Assembly: GCA_031264075.1 (NCBI GenBank)
Contig: JAISEO010000102.1
Coordinates: 1-42,772 of the forward strand
Direction of reading: 5' to 3'
Length of the DNA stretch: 42,772 nucleotides
Source of the DNA: Coriobacteriales bacterium
GTDB lineage: Bacteria; Actinomycetota; Coriobacteriia; Coriobacteriales; UBA8131
The position numbers and the translations under genes are program-made. Below the pieces are notes generated by a model, which worked only from the letters and a program-made list of their open reading frames with translations, was not told the origin of the DNA and did no database searches. Below, in pieces: positions 25,145-33,849 of the stretch. How positions within the stretch are numbered: the stretch's first letter is position 1; each line of letters starts with the position of its first letter.

Positions 25145-26548
25145 CTATATTTCTGCCGCCCGGGCAAAGGCTTGACGGAGGTCCTCTATGAGGTCTGCCG
25201 GGTCTTCCAGGCCTACGGACAGCCGGATGGTGTCGGGGGTCAGTCCCATCTTCTCGCGCAGGTTCGGGCGCAGCTCGTTGTGCGTGGTCAACTCAGGGTC
25301 TATTATCAGGGAGCGCGCGTCGCCGATGTTGGCCTGATAGAGAAAGACCCTGACGGAGTTCAGAAAACGCCGGCGGGCGGCCTCGCTTCCCTTGAATCCA
25401 AAGCTCAGGATGGAGCCTGCGCCCTGTGGGAGATACTTCTGCACGAGTTCTGCCCCCGGGCCGTCCGTGGGATATCCCAGCCACGTAACCTGCGGGTGGG
25501 TGCGCAGATACGCCACTATCGCCTGCGTGTTACTCACCTGCTTGGCCACCCGTTCGCTCAGGGTATCGATGCCCATCAAGATGAGCCACGCGTCAAAGGG
25601 GCTGAGGGTGGCACCGAGCGAGTTGAGCAACACCATGCGGATTCTGCTGGTAAAGGGGGTGTCCGGACAGACATCGAGGATGCTCCGCTCCTGGTCTGCT
25701 GCGCTCCGCAGGTTCCAGAGCTTCTCGGAGAACTGCGGGTAGGCACTGGGGGAATAGTTGAAGCCGCCGCTCTCCAGCACCACGCCTGCCAGCGCGTTGC
25801 CGTGGCCGCAGAGTGCCTTGGTGGCTGAGTAGACCACGATGTCCGCGCCAAACTCAAAAGGATTGAGCAGATAGGGTGTCGCGACGGTGTTGTCCACGAT
25901 GAGGGGGATGCCGTGCGCGTGGGCGATATTCGCGAGCGCCTCGATGTCCAGGACGCTGGCCAGCGGGTTGGTGATGCTCTCCACAAAAATGGCCTTGGTC
26001 TCCGGCGTGAGGGCTCGCTCAAAGGCGGCAGGCGAGTTTGCGTCGGTAACGGCGTCAAATTGTATGCCCAACTGCGCGTACAGATTCTCAAAGCCGTCGA
26101 GGGTGCCGCCGTAGAGTTGGTAGGTCGAGAGTATGCGGCCCGGCCCTCCACAGACATTGATAAGCGCGCACGAGACGGCGGCCATGCCGGTGGCAAGCGC
26201 TACCGAACCCGTGACGCCGTGAAGCGCGGCGAGTCGGGCTTCCAGAGCGGCCACCGTGGGATTTGAGGTACGTGAATAGGTGGGGTGGCTCTCCTCCAGG
26301 GTAAAGAGCCGCCGCGCCCGCTCAGGCGTGTCAAGGCCAAAGGCGACCGTCTGGTAGATAGGAACCGTGGTGGAGTAATGGTGGCTGCGCTCATCATAGC
26401 CCGCCCTGACCTTTAAGGTGTCAAAACCATAGGCGGGCGACGGGTCTGCTGCCGCGTCGGGATAGTGGCCGGTCGCTGGGTCTGCTGCTGTATGGGGGTT
26501 GGTATCAGGCGACAGGCCTGCTGTCGTATCGGGACATTCCTGCTTCAT
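25145..26548 (-). CDS. metY: O-acetylhomoserine sulfhydrylase (Cys/Met metabolism PLP enzyme)
   Basis: 467 residues. The ATG at 26548 has a full AAGGAGG site seven bases upstream, so the unusual 38-residue N-terminal extension, with PDT/PDA and AADP repeats, is real. The core starts at YGFDTLKVRAGYD. PLP-binding features: SRTSNPT (about 92-98), ATGMAAV, Asp219 in LIVDNTVATPYL, and Lys244 in YSATKALCGHGN. The insert and the AFGLDTPERA region fit the O-acetylhomoserine (thiol)-lyase branch, which uses sulfide to make homocysteine, rather than cystathionine gamma-synthase. The gene follows the MalY-like lyase by 32 bases, fitting a sulfur amino acid operon. Confidence 0.92.
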   Translation of the reverse strand: MKQECPDTTAGLSPDTNPHTAADPATGHYPDAAADPSPAYGFDTLKVRAGYDERSHHYSTTVPIYQTVAFGLDTPERARRLFTLEESHPTYSRTSNPTVAALEARLAALHGVTGSVALATGMAAVSCALINVCGGPGRILSTYQLYGGTLDGFENLYAQLGIQFDAVTDANSPAAFERALTPETKAIFVESITNPLASVLDIEALANIAHAHGIPLIVDNTVATPYLLNPFEFGADIVVYSATKALCGHGNALAGVVLESGGFNYSPSAYPQFSEKLWNLRSAADQERSILDVCPDTPFTSRIRMVLLNSLGATLSPFDAWLILMGIDTLSERVAKQVSNTQAIVAYLRTHPQVTWLGYPTDGPGAELVQKYLPQGAGSILSFGFKGSEAARRRFLNSVRVFLYQANIGDARSLIIDPELTTHNELRPNLREKMGLTPDTIRLSVGLEDPADLIEDLRQAFARAAEI

Positions 26549-26580
26549 GGTGCTCCTCCTTCAAAGTTTTCTGCCGTGGT

Positions 26581-27756
26581 TCAGGGGATAATGCGATCGA
26601 AGGAATGGCACATTCGATCCGTCGCCTCTGCCAGGCGGGTCGGATCCAGGGCAAAATTGAGGCGGAAGAAGCCCGGCACGCCATACTCCGCGCCATCCGC
26701 CACGGCGAGGCGGGCATCTTTGAGCAGATACTCGGCAATACTGCCCTCCAGGGGCAGCTTTCTCGCATCGACCCACAGAAGGTAGGTAGCGTCGTTTTGT
26801 GAGTAGCTGAGGTACGAGGCGTAGTTGTCCAGACGCCGTTTGACCAGCGCAAGATTAGCGCGTAGCACATCGAGCGTATCGGCGAGCCACTCCTCGCACG
26901 CGGGGTCGGTGTAGGCGGCAATATTGGCAAGCAAGCCGAGCCTGGAGGCGCCGTCGGCGTAGAAGGAGGCCGCACGGAACCAGGTCTCACGCAGCTCGGG
27001 CGAGCCAAACACCAGTTGGGCACACTTGAGCCCGGCGATATTGAACGCCTTGGACGCCGAATAGGCACTGACGGTATGGCGCGCGGCCGTCTCATTAATC
27101 GTGGCGTAGGGAATGTGGTGCACCTGTTTGTTCAGGATAATCGGGCAATGGACCTCGTCCGAAAAGACCAGGGCATCGTGGCGGTCTATGAGCTGTGCCA
27201 GCCGCTCAAGCTCCTCGCGGGTAAAGGACTGGCCCGTGGGATTGAAGGGATTGGTGAGAACGAAGAGTGAGTACGGCGTGAGTACGGCGTCTATGCGCTC
27301 GTAGTCCAGAACAAAGCGCCCCGTCTCGTCCTGCACACTGGCAATCTCAATGACCGTGCGCCCAAAGCACCGCGCAGTGTTCAGGAGCGGAGGATAGGCG
27401 GGGAGCGGAACGATGATGGGGGCGTCGGGCGGCACCAGCATACGCATGACCGATTCGTAGCCGGCGATGATGTCGCCGACGCAGGCAAGGGAGCGCTCGG
27501 GCACGTCCCAGCCATAGGATTGCCGGAGCCAGTGCGCGGTGGCGGTGAGGATATGCGTACGCGCAGGCAGGTCTCGATAGGCCAAGAGATTGGCCTTGAG
27601 GTTGCGTTCGACCACATCGTGAATAGGACGGGCCAGCGGAAACTCCATCTCGGCAACCCACGCGCCTGTTGCCCCGGGATAGCGGCTGTCCTTGAGCGAC
27701 ACCGGACGGCGCAGATGAAATCCCGTAGATTCACGTGGCGATTCAGGTTCGGGCAT
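26581..27756 (-). CDS. MalY/PatB-family beta-C-S lyase (class I/II aminotransferase fold)
   Basis: 391 residues from ATG 27756, with AAGGGA upstream. The frame is open to 27987 but the upstream Cys-rich part is not conserved-looking. The start GAWVAEMEFPLARPIHDVV is the MalY/PatB hallmark (compare MWVADMDF). TNPFNPTG (about 168-175), Asp200 in LVFSDEVHCPI and Lys236 in SASKAFNIAGLK bind PLP. The family cleaves cystathionine or cysteine-type substrates to thiol or sulfide, pyruvate and ammonia. Together with metY just downstream this would recycle sulfur between cysteine and homocysteine. Exact substrate not determined. Confidence 0.9.
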   Translation of the reverse strand: MPEPESPRESTGFHLRRPVSLKDSRYPGATGAWVAEMEFPLARPIHDVVERNLKANLLAYRDLPARTHILTATAHWLRQSYGWDVPERSLACVGDIIAGYESVMRMLVPPDAPIIVPLPAYPPLLNTARCFGRTVIEIASVQDETGRFVLDYERIDAVLTPYSLFVLTNPFNPTGQSFTREELERLAQLIDRHDALVFSDEVHCPIILNKQVHHIPYATINETAARHTVSAYSASKAFNIAGLKCAQLVFGSPELRETWFRAASFYADGASRLGLLANIAAYTDPACEEWLADTLDVLRANLALVKRRLDNYASYLSYSQNDATYLLWVDARKLPLEGSIAEYLLKDARLAVADGAEYGVPGFFRLNFALDPTRLAEATDRMCHSFDRIIP

Positions 27757-27909
27757 GGTGCAAAACATCCCTTCAAAAACACGTGCGGAGCAGCGCTCTC
27801 GCAGCTGTGTGGGCTTACAGGCTGGCAGGAGCAGACAGGCCGGTTCTCCCTTGGAGCCACAACAACAGCAACGAGAACGACGATGAGGCTGCCCCTTTAC
27901 AATGCCGTC

Positions 27910-27939
27910 ATTATAAATCAGTTGCGGGCTTTTGTCTGG
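27910..27939 (-). promoter_or_regulatory. Candidate promoter for the malY-like/metY operon
   Basis: On the minus strand: CAGACA (27939-27934), 18 bases, then a perfect TATAAT (27915-27910). The leader to ATG 27756 would be about 145 bases. It contains inverted segments but nothing I can match to a SAM riboswitch or T-box. The remainder of the 310-base gap holds the possible terminator listed next. Confidence 0.45.
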
Positions 27940-27992
27940 GGAAGGAGGGTGGTTGCCGTAAGCCACTGTTTGGAGCTTGTCTGACAACCTTG

Positions 27993-28040
27993 AAAAAGCT
28001 TCAAAACCCGCTGATTAAGCGCCTGATGCTTGTTTTGGGG
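27993..28040 (-). terminator. Possible terminator after the carbohydrate-binding lipoprotein
   Basis: On the minus strand CAAAAC and GTTTTG form the outer arms, with AAGC/GCTT pairing inside, followed by AAGCTTTTT. The stem is short and interrupted, so this is a weak call supported mainly by its place 27 bases after a stop codon. Confidence 0.3.
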
Positions 28041-28066
28041 AATCAAGAGCCTCTCCGGTTGCTCTC

Positions 28067-29815
28067 CTATGAAGGAGTGCCGCGAGAGCCTCTACCTCCT
28101 CCAGTGCCGGGCGCTTGTCCCTCATCGGGTGTCCGGCCCGGGCCAGGCATGTCGCCACCCCTGTTTCCGCCGCCGTCGCGTGCCCAGCCGCCACCCGGGC
28201 CGCCCATCATGCCGCCGCCGCTGTAGGCGGTAACCGTGCCGTCGGCGCTTATCTGGGCAACCTGCTCACTCAGAGTAAAGCTCGTGAGGGTGTCTCCGCC
28301 GCTCAGACTGCCGCCCTGCGTAAACTCAAACCCAAGGGATCTCTCAGCCTCTTCCTGCTCGGCAGGCAAAGCTCCTCCCTGCACACTGCCGCCTGTAACA
28401 AAACGATAGTCCTCCCCTGTCGCAAGGTCCGGCGAGGAGAAGACCAACGTGGAGAACTGCTTGGGGGCAACAAAGCTGAAGAGCGCAACACCACTGCCAT
28501 CCACCAGTGAGATGCGGGTGCCTGCCTGCTCCGTCGAGGGGAGCGTGTAGAGCAGCGAGCCCTGCGTGGACTCCGAGCCATAGCCCATAGACATACTGGC
28601 GCTGTCCACGGCCAACAGGGTGCCGCCGGTGATCTGGGCCAGGCGCTCAGCGTCCAGGGCACCCTCGGCAAAGGTTCGTGCAGGCCCGGCCACCACGACG
28701 GTGCCGCCACTTTGGGTGAGCGTGTCATTGGAGTCCAGCCCGTCTCCCTCAGCGTCAACATACGTGGCGCCGCCGGTGATGTTGATGAGATAGTCGGTGC
28801 GGATGTCGCCCGCGGCATTGATGCCGTCATCGGAGGAGGTGATGGTATGCAGGCCGCCTTCAATCCACACCAGGCAGGCTTCAAGCCCTTCCGTGGAGCC
28901 CTCGATGGCAACACTGCCCCCGGCCAGGCACACGAGCGCCTCTCCCTTAAGCCCATCGTCGGCCGCATTGACGGTTATCTCGCCGCCGGTGACACTGACG
29001 AACCCCTTCTCGGTGGGCGCGTTGGTCTGGTTGGAGACGATGCCGTCATCACCGGCCTCGACCGTCAGGGTGCCGCCGGCTATCTTGACGCTGTCCTTGC
29101 CACGGATGCCATCTCCTGCTGCGGTTACTCTAAGGGTGCCCCCTGCTATGACGAGGTCGTCCTGGCATTTGATGGCATGGTGGCTGGCGCTGCTCACGGT
29201 GAGGCTTCCGCTGCCGTTGAGGGACAGGTCGTCGTGGGAGTAGAGCGTGGCGTTCTCATTGGCGTCTTCGGACGTGTCGGTGGAGCTGTCATCGTCGGCA
29301 GTTGCATCCAGTGCTTCCAGATCGGTGCGGCCCGTACCGTCGCTGAGGGAGTTGGTGCTGCCCTCGGCCAGCGTGATAAAGACCTTGTCGGCCTGGGCAA
29401 TCAGCAGCGCGGGTGCCGAGGTATTGGTGAGGGAGAGGTTGTCGAGCACAAGCTGCACCTTGGCGTTCTCGGCGTCTTCTGCGTTGGAGAGGTCTACCAG
29501 CAGTTGACCACCCTCGCTGGCACCACTGATGATATAGCTGCCCTCTTCAGTGATGGTCTCACGCTGGTTGGCAGTGTCAAAGGAGATGACCGTGGCGGTT
29601 TCCTCGTTGTAGCTGGCGTCGGTATCTCTGCTGGTGAGGGAGAAATCAAAGCTGTCGATAGTCGTGCCAGCAGCCTGCGCGGTGTCTGATGTATTGTCCG
29701 GCGTACCGCTCTCCCCTGTAGGAGCAACCGCTGCAGGGTCGCTGATAGTGCAACCGCTCAGCGCAGCACCGAGCGCGAGTGTGCCCATGAGTATAAGCGG
29801 GAGTACCTTTCTCAT
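28067..29815 (-). CDS. Carbohydrate-binding-domain (DUF4353-like) lipoprotein
   Basis: 582 residues from ATG 29815 with AAGGA seven bases before it; a TTG at 29830 is less likely. The N-terminus is a lipoprotein signal ending in LSGC. The body has many repeats of the type GSGSLTVSSASHHAIKCQDDL, IAGGTLRVTAAGDGIRGKD, and ITGGATYVDAEGDGLDSND. This is the pattern of the carbohydrate-binding domain found in CotH-associated proteins and predicts a right-handed beta-helix with metal-binding Asp/Asn turns. The C-terminus is Gly/Pro/Arg-rich and probably disordered. It lies downstream of DUF4956 and VTC genes, a known association. No CotH kinase gene is seen here. Sugar ligand unknown. Confidence 0.85.
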   Translation of the reverse strand: MRKVLPLILMGTLALGAALSGCTISDPAAVAPTGESGTPDNTSDTAQAAGTTIDSFDFSLTSRDTDASYNEETATVISFDTANQRETITEEGSYIISGASEGGQLLVDLSNAEDAENAKVQLVLDNLSLTNTSAPALLIAQADKVFITLAEGSTNSLSDGTGRTDLEALDATADDDSSTDTSEDANENATLYSHDDLSLNGSGSLTVSSASHHAIKCQDDLVIAGGTLRVTAAGDGIRGKDSVKIAGGTLTVEAGDDGIVSNQTNAPTEKGFVSVTGGEITVNAADDGLKGEALVCLAGGSVAIEGSTEGLEACLVWIEGGLHTITSSDDGINAAGDIRTDYLINITGGATYVDAEGDGLDSNDTLTQSGGTVVVAGPARTFAEGALDAERLAQITGGTLLAVDSASMSMGYGSESTQGSLLYTLPSTEQAGTRISLVDGSGVALFSFVAPKQFSTLVFSSPDLATGEDYRFVTGGSVQGGALPAEQEEAERSLGFEFTQGGSLSGGDTLTSFTLSEQVAQISADGTVTAYSGGGMMGGPGGGWARDGGGNRGGDMPGPGRTPDEGQAPGTGGGRGSRGTPS

Positions 29816-29950
29816 TATCGTTCCTTTCAACTTCTGACCTTCCCGTATTCCTGCCGACTTCTGCTTCTCCGTGTTCCTTCTGCGTTCCGTGCTCCCTCTC
29901 CCCTTTCAGCTTCTGTATGCCCTTCGCCTTCTCCTTCTCCTTCTGACCCT
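29816..29950 (-). other. Purine-rich spacer with AGAAGGA repeats
   Basis: On the minus strand this 135-base spacer is strongly purine-rich, with five or more copies of CAGAAG and several AGAAGGA or GGAGAAGG units, and GGTCAGAAG at both ends. It precedes the lipoprotein's ribosome binding site and may act as a ribosome standby site, or be a slippage-prone repeat. Confidence 0.5.
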
Positions 29951-30646
29951 CTACAGCTCGGTGCCGCTGGTTCTGAAGAGGTCGCGGCCCAGGGCTATCT
30001 GCAGGTTGCCGTTGCGGGTGCGCAACTCGTCAATGAACTGCTTGGGGTTGGCGTGGGGCTTGAGCTCTACGGTGTAGTACAGCTTGTAGAGGCTGCCCAT
30101 GTTCGAGGTCTGTTGTTGCCTGAGTTCATGGCTCGCCGTATACTCCGAGAACACCGTGTCGAAGACGTCCTGATAATCGAGGTCTTCCGGGATGGTGATT
30201 TTGAGCTGCTGCGTCGTGTGTTTCGGCTGGCCAAAGCTGCTTGCGTTATAAAGGAGGGAGGCCGCACCGATAATGAGCGTAAACACCGCCGCTATGGCCA
30301 GGAACCCCATGCCGGTGGCAAGGCCGATGGCCATGGAGGTAAACACCGCGGCGATGTCCTTGGCGCTGCCGGGTATGGAGCGAAAGCGCACGAGGGCAAA
30401 GGCGCCCATCACGGCCAGGCCGGCACCAAGATTGCCATTGACGAGCATGATGACCAGCTGCACCACGGGAGGCAACAGAGCCAAGGTCACCACAAAGCTC
30501 TTGTTGTAGCTGTTCCGGTACGTATAAAACACGGCCGCTACCAGGCCCAGTACCAGGGAAACCGCCGTACAGAGCAGGAAGTCAACCAGATCAACGGTGG
30601 TTATGCCCTCGGTGTTGCTGAGGATGCTGTTGAATATATCAGTCAT
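29951..30646 (-). CDS. DUF4956 membrane protein
   Basis: 231 residues, ATG 30646, overlapping the VTC gene by eight bases. Three to four hydrophobic helices lie within residues 20-130 (LLCTAVSLVLGLVAAVFY; LLPPVVQLVIMLV; then the conserved GAGLAVMGAFALVRFRSIPGSAKDIAAVFTSM block, the clearest DUF4956 signature; then GFLAIAAVFTLIIGAASLL). A soluble C-terminal domain of about 85 residues follows (KITIPEDLDYQDVFDTVF). DUF4956 proteins commonly neighbour VTC-domain and CotH genes; their biochemical role is unproven. A partner of the VTC protein at the membrane is a reasonable inference. Confidence 0.92.
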   Translation of the reverse strand: MTDIFNSILSNTEGITTVDLVDFLLCTAVSLVLGLVAAVFYTYRNSYNKSFVVTLALLPPVVQLVIMLVNGNLGAGLAVMGAFALVRFRSIPGSAKDIAAVFTSMAIGLATGMGFLAIAAVFTLIIGAASLLYNASSFGQPKHTTQQLKITIPEDLDYQDVFDTVFSEYTASHELRQQQTSNMGSLYKLYYTVELKPHANPKQFIDELRTRNGNLQIALGRDLFRTSGTEL

Positions 30647-31454
30647 GCTGGCACGTTCTTCCTGTCTTACCCCGGCCCTGAGAAAACAGCTGGCTGTAGG
30701 CCGTGCCGACTTTGGAGAAGCTGGTGGGGTACACCTCCAGAAAGCTCAATATCCGCGTGAGTTCGAGCGGTATGGCGCCCTGTGCCTTGATTTCCATGAC
30801 GCAGGTGTCCTCGGGTAGCAGAAGCTGGTAGGCCGACGCGTCCAAGGGTGCAGAGAGGTCGCCTGCACTGCCGAGCTTCGCAGCCAGATTGCAGTCAAGG
30901 GTGATACGAACGTTGCCCTGCAAGCCGGGATATGTCAAAGCACAGCGCTCATAGACAACGCTGATGGCCGGTTGCAGGGGTCCGTACGACCGAAGAGACC
31001 AGGCAAGCTCTCGGGCTATTTGCCCCGGGGGAGTTGTTCTCCCCGCAATAAAGCGCTCAACCTCCGAGAGAGGAAGCGCGAGTCTGCGTTTGTACACCCG
31101 ACCATCCAGCTTCTTCTTGACCTCCACAAAGGCCTCGTGCTCTGGGCCCGCAATGCTGCCATAGGTGCGCACCCGGAGCTTTTCCTTATAGAGCGGCCTT
31201 TCAAGGGAGCGTCTGATGAGCGCGTAGTCGGGCGTATCCAGATAGAGGTTGCGAATCATCGTGGAGCCACGCCTGTCCACGACGAGATCGCTACCCAGCA
31301 GCCGAATCAAGGCCTTGGACGTGGCAGAGCTGACGAGGTATTTCTTCTCACTTCGGCTGAAGACAAACTCTCTGGCCTGGTTAGACTCAGCTGAAGGATA
31401 TTCGTGGTGCTGGTAGTGTTTCGTCTGTGTTGATGCCCGATGCAGTGTTGCCAT
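30639..31454 (-). CDS. VTC-domain protein (polyphosphate polymerase-like)
   Basis: About 271 residues from ATG 31454 (GGGAG five bases upstream; ATGs at 31466 and 31481 are alternatives). The VTC tunnel-fold motifs are present: FSRSEKKYLV, IRNLYLDTPDY, KEKLRVRTYG, FVEVKKKLDGRVYKRR and the C-terminal CVMEIKAQG. The conserved Lys/Arg pairs and Glu residues bind nucleotide phosphate and metal in yeast Vtc4, which makes polyphosphate from ATP. Bacterial VTC proteins next to DUF4956 and CotH genes have not been clearly shown to do this. The 163-base gap upstream to degV shows no clear promoter. Confidence 0.9.
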   Translation of the reverse strand: MATLHRASTQTKHYQHHEYPSAESNQAREFVFSRSEKKYLVSSATSKALIRLLGSDLVVDRRGSTMIRNLYLDTPDYALIRRSLERPLYKEKLRVRTYGSIAGPEHEAFVEVKKKLDGRVYKRRLALPLSEVERFIAGRTTPPGQIARELAWSLRSYGPLQPAISVVYERCALTYPGLQGNVRITLDCNLAAKLGSAGDLSAPLDASAYQLLLPEDTCVMEIKAQGAIPLELTRILSFLEVYPTSFSKVGTAYSQLFSQGRGKTGRTCQHD

Positions 31455-31617
31455 AGCTTCTCCCATACTCTCTCGACCCATTATCCAAAATGAGTCTTAA
31501 AGCTCACTGAAAAGCAAGCCTCAGGAGCAGTGCGTTGGGAGGGCGGCAGGAACTCAGCGCTTTTTATCGGCGGCGAAGAGCAGGCATCCTGCGCCGTCAA
31601 TGCCGCGGGAGAGGGGG

Positions 31618-32496
31618 TTACCGCTCCTTATCGGTGGTGAAGAACAGGGCCACGGTTCCGGGGCCAACGTGCGCTCCGATAACCGGGTCGAGGTCATTGA
31701 TGACGAAGTCGCTCACGCCAAATCGTTCGGCTATCTGGGAGCGGACAAACTCGACATCCTCCGGGCAGTCCCCGTGGCTGATGCAGACCAGTTGGCCATC
31801 CTTGGGCTCAGAGGCGTTCTCGGCAAAGCTGTCTACAAGGGCCTGGAGAGACTTCTTGCGGCCGCGTACCTTTTCTACCGGCACGAGCCTGCCTATCTCA
31901 TCCACATGAAGCACCGGCTTGATATTGAGCAGCGAGCCGGCAAAGGCCGCTCCCTTGGAAAGACGGCCGCCGCGTTGCAGATAGCTGAGGTCGTCGACGG
32001 TGAACCAGTGGGCAAAGGTCAAGACGTTGGCCCGTAGCCATTCCGCGGCCTCAGACAGACTCTTGCCCTGCTCGCGCAGCTTGACCGCCTCCAAAACGAG
32101 GAGACCCTGGCCCAGGGCCGCGGCAAGCGTGTCGATACATTCCAGCTGACGCTCAGGAAACTCCTCCTTATGCACCTTGTTGATACAGAGGGAGCAATTG
32201 TCGTAGGTGCCGCTTAAGGTTGAATCAAAGCCCAGGTAGAGTACGTCGTTGCCCGCCTCAAACTCCTCGCGGATAACCGACTCGGTATATTCCAGCGACG
32301 GCAGGCTCGTGGTGATGACTTTGCCCTCACGCATCATGTCGTAGAATTTCTTGAGGTCGGTAACCGAGCCCTTGAGATAGCTGTGGTACACCTGCCCCTC
32401 CACCATAAACTCCAGGGGCAATACCTTGAGGTTGTAGGCGTCGATAAGGCTCTCGGGCAGATTGCTGGAAGAATCGGTCAGTATGGTAAAAGACAT
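31618..32496 (-). CDS. DegV-family fatty-acid-binding protein
   Basis: 292 residues from ATG 32496, with AAGGAGC seven bases upstream; the frame runs further upstream over the next gene but without signal. It begins FTILTDSSSNLPESL, the DegV N-terminal motif, and contains TTSLPS (about 65-70), YLGFDSTLSGTYDN, and YLQRGGRLSKGAAFAGSLLNIKPVLH, typical for the family. DegV/FakB proteins bind a single fatty acid; FakB delivers it to the FakA kinase. No fakA is visible, so the role here is inferred. It is last in the cell-division gene run, 43 bases after yggU. Confidence 0.93.
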   Translation of the reverse strand: MSFTILTDSSSNLPESLIDAYNLKVLPLEFMVEGQVYHSYLKGSVTDLKKFYDMMREGKVITTSLPSLEYTESVIREEFEAGNDVLYLGFDSTLSGTYDNCSLCINKVHKEEFPERQLECIDTLAAALGQGLLVLEAVKLREQGKSLSEAAEWLRANVLTFAHWFTVDDLSYLQRGGRLSKGAAFAGSLLNIKPVLHVDEIGRLVPVEKVRGRKKSLQALVDSFAENASEPKDGQLVCISHGDCPEDVEFVRSQIAERFGVSDFVINDLDPVIGAHVGPGTVALFFTTDKER

Positions 32497-32539
32497 GGAC
32501 TGCTCCTTGCTGTGAGTTGGGGGTACTTCGGGTAGCTCA

Positions 32540-32818
32540 TCATAACAAACGCGCCAGTGCCTTGTCGAGGACAGCTTGCTCTGTGTCGATGCGCAGAATC
32601 TTATGGCGAGAGGCACGGCCGCTCTTGATGGTGATACTGCTTTTGGAGAGTGCAAGCTCGTGTGCGAGCAGCCGTATGAGGGCCGAGTTTGCCTTGCCGT
32701 CTGTGGGAGCAGAACTGAGTTTGACCAGCAGCTCGGGCCTGCCGTCAGAGGCGGTAGTCCAGCCGAGAACAGCGTCCTCGGCGCTTCGTGGACGTACGTG
32801 TACGGCTAGCGTAACCAA
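32540..32818 (-). CDS. DUF167/YggU family protein
   Basis: 92 residues. The family pattern is clear: LAVHVRPRSAEDAV, then LLVKLSSAPTDGKANSALIRLLA, then ITIKSGRASRHKILRI. The start appears to be TTG 32818, eight bases after the divIVA stop. The best upstream site (AGGAGAT) is inside the end of divIVA and a little far, and no ATG or GTG lies nearby in frame. Function of the family is unknown; it is a frequent neighbour of the ftsZ-yggT genes. Confidence 0.88.
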   Translation of the reverse strand: MVTLAVHVRPRSAEDAVLGWTTASDGRPELLVKLSSAPTDGKANSALIRLLAHELALSKSSITIKSGRASRHKILRIDTEQAVLDKALARLL

Positions 32819-32826
32819 GGCCCGAA

Positions 32827-33729
32827 CTAATCTATCTCCTCAATATCTATGTCCAGATCCTCATCCATCTCAAAGGCGGGTTGTGTAGCCTGAAGAGGGG
32901 CGGACTGTGCGGCACGACCCGCGGCCTGTGCGGCCTGTTGTGCTGGTTGTGCGGCGCGGCTCGGGATCTCTCTGGCCCGAGTGGTCTGTGCGGACTGTGC
33001 AGACTGTGCCGCCGGTGCAGCCTGTGAGGTCTGAACGGGAGCCGAGCGATAGCCAGAGTTCGCAGCGGCATCAAAGGCTGACGAGACGGCGGCGGGCAGC
33101 GGCTCGGCTGCGACAGGTTCAAACGCGGGTGCCTTAAAGGCAGCGTCGCCCTCTCGTATGACTCTGATAGCATCTGCCGTGGCCTTTTTCTCGTCGGCGA
33201 TATCCGGCATGGCATCCTTAATCGTGGGCATGACCTTCTGCGCCTCTGAGGTAAAACGGCTGAGCACCGCCATATACTCAGAGCGGAACGCCTCGGTTGA
33301 GGCGCGCAGCCTCTCCACCTCGTCGAGGATGCGCTGCTTTTCTGCGAGCGCGTCGCGGACGATGTCGCGGGCGCGCTTCTCGGCCTCACGATAGGCATTC
33401 TCCGATTCGGCCCGTGCGGCATCACGCAGATCATCGGCGCTTTTCTGAGCCGCTATCAAGGCCTGGGCAATCTGATGCTCACTGGCTTCCGTGCGTCCAG
33501 CGGCCTGGGCGGAATGCGCCATCTGGGCACTTTGCGTGGCCTGGGCCTCCGCTGCCAGAGCGCGGGCATCTGCCGATTCAATACGGGCCGCGGCCTCATG
33601 CAGCGCCCGATTAAAGGAATCGACCTCCTGGCTGATGTGCTCAAGCAGCAGGTCTACTTCTTCGGGATCATAGCCTTCGTTGACGATATTCAAGGATACG
33701 TTGTCGATGTCTTGCTTAGTTATAGCCAC
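32827..33729 (-). CDS. divIVA: DivIVA-domain cell-division protein
   Basis: 300 residues from GTG 33729, which has AAAGGA six bases upstream; the frame upstream to 33825 is not conserved-looking. The N-terminus ITKQDIDNVSLNIVNEGYDPEEVDLLLEHISQEVDSF matches the DivIVA membrane-targeting and first coiled-coil motif (usually GYD.EVD.FL). A long Ala/Glu/Arg-rich coiled coil follows (about 45-180), then an Ala/Gln/Pro-rich low-complexity region, ending in an acidic tail (DEDLDIDIEEID). In actinobacteria DivIVA marks curved membrane and directs polar or septal growth. It closes the ftsZ-sepF-yggT cluster, as in many Gram-positives. Confidence 0.92.
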   Translation of the reverse strand: MAITKQDIDNVSLNIVNEGYDPEEVDLLLEHISQEVDSFNRALHEAAARIESADARALAAEAQATQSAQMAHSAQAAGRTEASEHQIAQALIAAQKSADDLRDAARAESENAYREAEKRARDIVRDALAEKQRILDEVERLRASTEAFRSEYMAVLSRFTSEAQKVMPTIKDAMPDIADEKKATADAIRVIREGDAAFKAPAFEPVAAEPLPAAVSSAFDAAANSGYRSAPVQTSQAAPAAQSAQSAQTTRAREIPSRAAQPAQQAAQAAGRAAQSAPLQATQPAFEMDEDLDIDIEEID

Positions 33730-33849
33730 GGCTGTTCCTTTCATCTGAAGCGTAGAGGCAAGCGTGCGGCCCAGTAGGGCACCAGCTCGTTTCCTGTGGT
33801 ATTCTTGCGACTCTTTTGTAAGCAAACCAATCTTATCACAAGAGTAGTC

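Noticed and set aside
27757-27909. SAM riboswitch or T-box before the sulfur amino acid genes
   Set aside because: The 145-base leader shows inverted segments but no conserved SAM or T-box motif that I could identify.
27757-27987. Longer N-terminus for the MalY-like enzyme with a Cys-rich stretch (CCCCGS)
   Set aside because: It would run through the candidate promoter and leader; the family motif starts right after ATG 27756, which has a ribosome binding site.
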